Part shown: in pieces, positions 5,341 through 6,388 of the stretch
Layout: the number at the start of each line of letters is the position of its first letter
How positions within the stretch are numbered: position 1 is the first letter of the stretch
DNA from: CBFGRU01 sp965651255
GTDB taxonomy: Bacteria; Planctomycetota; Phycisphaerae; Phycisphaerales; SM1A02
Reading direction: 5' to 3'
DNA: 6,388 bases
Assembly: GCA_965651255.1 (NCBI GenBank)
Contig: CBFGRU010000185.1
Span: 1 to 6,388 of the forward strand
The notes under the pieces: generated by a model
Database searches by the model: none
What the model was told of the DNA's origin: nothing
Seen by the model: the letters and a program-made list of their open reading frames with translations, nothing else
Program-made: the position numbers and the translations under genes

Positions 5341-5622
5341 ATGGTTGTACTGCGTTTGAAGCGTTTCGGTCGGCGACACCGCCCGTTCTACCGGATCAGC
5401 GTGATGGACAAGCGTTCACCCCGCGATGGCCGCGTCATCGAGACGCTGGGCTGGTTCGACCCGATCGCCCCCGATGAAGGCAAGCAGATCAAGTTGAACG
5501 TCGAACGCGCAGATTACTGGCTGAGCGTCGGCGCACAACCCAGCCGAACGGTGGCGACGTTGCTTCGTCGCGCCGGCTGCGAGCCCAAGGTCGGGAAGAA
5601 GATCGCCGCGCCGAGCGCGTAA
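5341..5622 (+). CDS. rpsP: 30S ribosomal protein S16
   Basis: S16 is a small-subunit protein that binds 16S rRNA and helps assemble the 30S body. The 93-residue product shows the whole family pattern: MVVLRLKRFGRRHRPFYRI (1-19), SPRDGRVIETLGWFDP (26-41) and YWLSVGAQPSRTVATLLRRA (59-78), then a short basic tail (PKVGKKIAAPSA). Length is normal for the family. The ATG is preceded by AGAAGGA (5328-5334) at a suitable distance. In many bacteria it heads the operon rpsP-rimM-trmD-rplS; here trmD follows after 97 nt with no rimM between. Probably transcribed from the candidate promoter at 5193-5220. Confidence 0.97.
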   Translation: MVVLRLKRFGRRHRPFYRISVMDKRSPRDGRVIETLGWFDPIAPDEGKQIKLNVERADYWLSVGAQPSRTVATLLRRAGCEPKVGKKIAAPSA

Positions 5623-5698
5623 GCGACAGGCATTCCTCGAATCAACCGCCTCACTCCGCGCGGTGCGGACGGGGTTGGCGATTCTTTGCAAGCCGCAC

Positions 5699-5716
5699 GC
5701 CCGGTGGGCCCGGTGG
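5699..5716 (+). repeat. 9-bp tandem duplication just before the trmD start
   Basis: GCCCGGTGG occurs twice head to tail (5699-5707 and 5708-5716), ending 3 nt before the trmD ATG. The second GGTGG (5712-5716) is the only Shine-Dalgarno-like sequence for trmD and is weak and close. The first copy could pair partly with the preceding CCGCAC region. Whether the duplication affects initiation is unknown; it may simply be replication slippage. Confidence 0.6.
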
Positions 5717-5719
5717 CGC

Positions 5720-6388
5720 ATGCGCATCGACTTTCTTACCTTGTTTCCCGACATGTTTCCCGGTGTGCTGGAGAGCAGCATTCTCGGGCGGGCCTCGCGC
5801 GCGGGCAGGGTGGAGTTTGTCACGACCGATATCCGCGCCTTCGCCGACAACAAGCACGCCAAGGTCGATGATCGACCGTTCGGCGGCGGGCCGGGCATGG
5901 TCCTCATGTGCCAGCCGCTGTTTGATGCGGTCATGCACGTTGAGCGGAGTGATCCGCGCCCGGCGCGGCGGATCCTGCTTTCACCGCAGGGCGAGCCGCT
6001 GCAGCAGGCCCGCGTTGATGAGCTGGTCAAGGCAGAGCGGCTACTCCTGATTGCCGGTCACTATGAGGGCATTGATGAACGGGTGATTGATGAACTCGAG
6101 CCCCTTCAGATTTCCATCGGTGACTTCGTCGTGACTGGTGGAGAGCTTCCTGCACTCCTTCTCGCTGATGCCATCGTCCGTCGTCTGCCCGGTGTTCTGG
6201 GAGATGAACAGAGCGCGGTCGAGGATTCCTTTGCGCTCCGGGGGCCGGCAGGCGAACGGCTTCTTGATTGCCCCCACTACACCCGCCCGCGCGAGTGGCA
6301 CGGACGCGAGGTGCCGAACATCCTGCTGTCCGGGGATCACGGAGCCATCAACGAGTGGCGGCTCGAGCAGATGTTTGCCAGAACCCGC
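5720..6388 (+). CDS. trmD: tRNA (guanine-N1)-methyltransferase TrmD, partial (3' end beyond the right edge)
   Basis: TrmD methylates G37 next to the anticodon (m1G37) using S-adenosylmethionine, preventing +1 frameshifting. The first 223 residues are present, open to the edge. They start MRIDFLTLFPDMF, then show DDRPFGGGPGMVLMCQPLF (50-68) and the trefoil-knot SAM site: LLSPQGEPLQQ (86-96), IAGHYEGIDERV (111-122) and SIGDFVVTGGELPAL (132-146). RRLPGVLG (154-161) and E168-D169-S-F follow; the Asp matches the catalytic Asp of E. coli TrmD. LLDCPHYTRP (181-190) and the C-terminal-domain start VPNILLSGDHGAINEWR (198-214) complete the match. Two oddities: residues 172-180 (ALRGPAGER) are about six residues longer than the E. 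coli loop between DSF and LLD, and Ala112 replaces the usual Cys in the LICG motif. E. coli TrmD has about 255 residues, so some 30 are missing. Probably co-transcribed with rpsP. Confidence 0.96.
   Translation, partial: MRIDFLTLFPDMFPGVLESSILGRASRAGRVEFVTTDIRAFADNKHAKVDDRPFGGGPGMVLMCQPLFDAVMHVERSDPRPARRILLSPQGEPLQQARVDELVKAERLLLIAGHYEGIDERVIDELEPLQISIGDFVVTGGELPALLLADAIVRRLPGVLGDEQSAVEDSFALRGPAGERLLDCPHYTRPREWHGREVPNILLSGDHGAINEWRLEQMFARTR

Noticed and set aside
5416..6030. 204-codon open frame on the minus strand
   Set aside because: It is antisense to rpsP and trmD, whose protein matches are unmistakable; its translation is Arg/Ser-rich and resembles no family.

Overview
The window looks like a chromosomal segment of a planctomycete (Planctomycetota, possibly the Phycisphaerae side; the phylum is inferred, not proven). 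Three things point there. The DNA is GC-rich. Conserved ribosomal protein and trmD genes are scattered in short, incomplete clusters. The membrane-bound protein encoded after the ECF sigma factor has an ectodomain with the pseudopilin/DUF1559-like signature (C-x2-N-[LM] after a membrane helix, and a late N-H-x3-G-Q-N-V-L-x2-D motif) that is greatly expanded in planctomycetes.

Layout. Positions 1-644, minus strand: rpmI (L35, complete) followed by rplT (L20, cut by the left edge), with a 138-nt gap holding a perfect 10-bp hairpin. Positions 801-2311 (or 2341), minus strand: an ECF sigma factor gene that overlaps by ATGA a gene for a one-helix membrane protein, its probable anti-sigma factor. 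Positions 2554-3675, plus strand: a lipoprotein with a heavy-metal-associated (HMA, GMHCxxC) domain, then a site-2-protease-like (M50) membrane metalloprotease. Positions 3691-5118, minus strand: a secreted, largely helical protein of unknown function, convergent with the protease gene. Positions 5341-6388, plus strand: rpsP (S16) and the first 223 codons of trmD, without the rimM usually found between them.

How the genes may work together. The two ends are translation housekeeping. The middle resembles an envelope signalling locus: sigma factor, membrane-tethered regulator, and on the other side of a shared 240-nt control region an outward-facing metal-binding lipoprotein and an intramembrane protease of the clan that releases sigma factors from anti-sigma factors in other bacteria. 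That link is inferred from adjacency only. The minus strand of the shared region carries a possible ECF-type promoter, so the sigma gene may activate itself.

No tRNA, rRNA, CRISPR array, insertion sequence or prophage remnant was recognised. No gene-free stretch exceeds 300 bases; the longest are 2342-2553 and 5119-5340, both described below.
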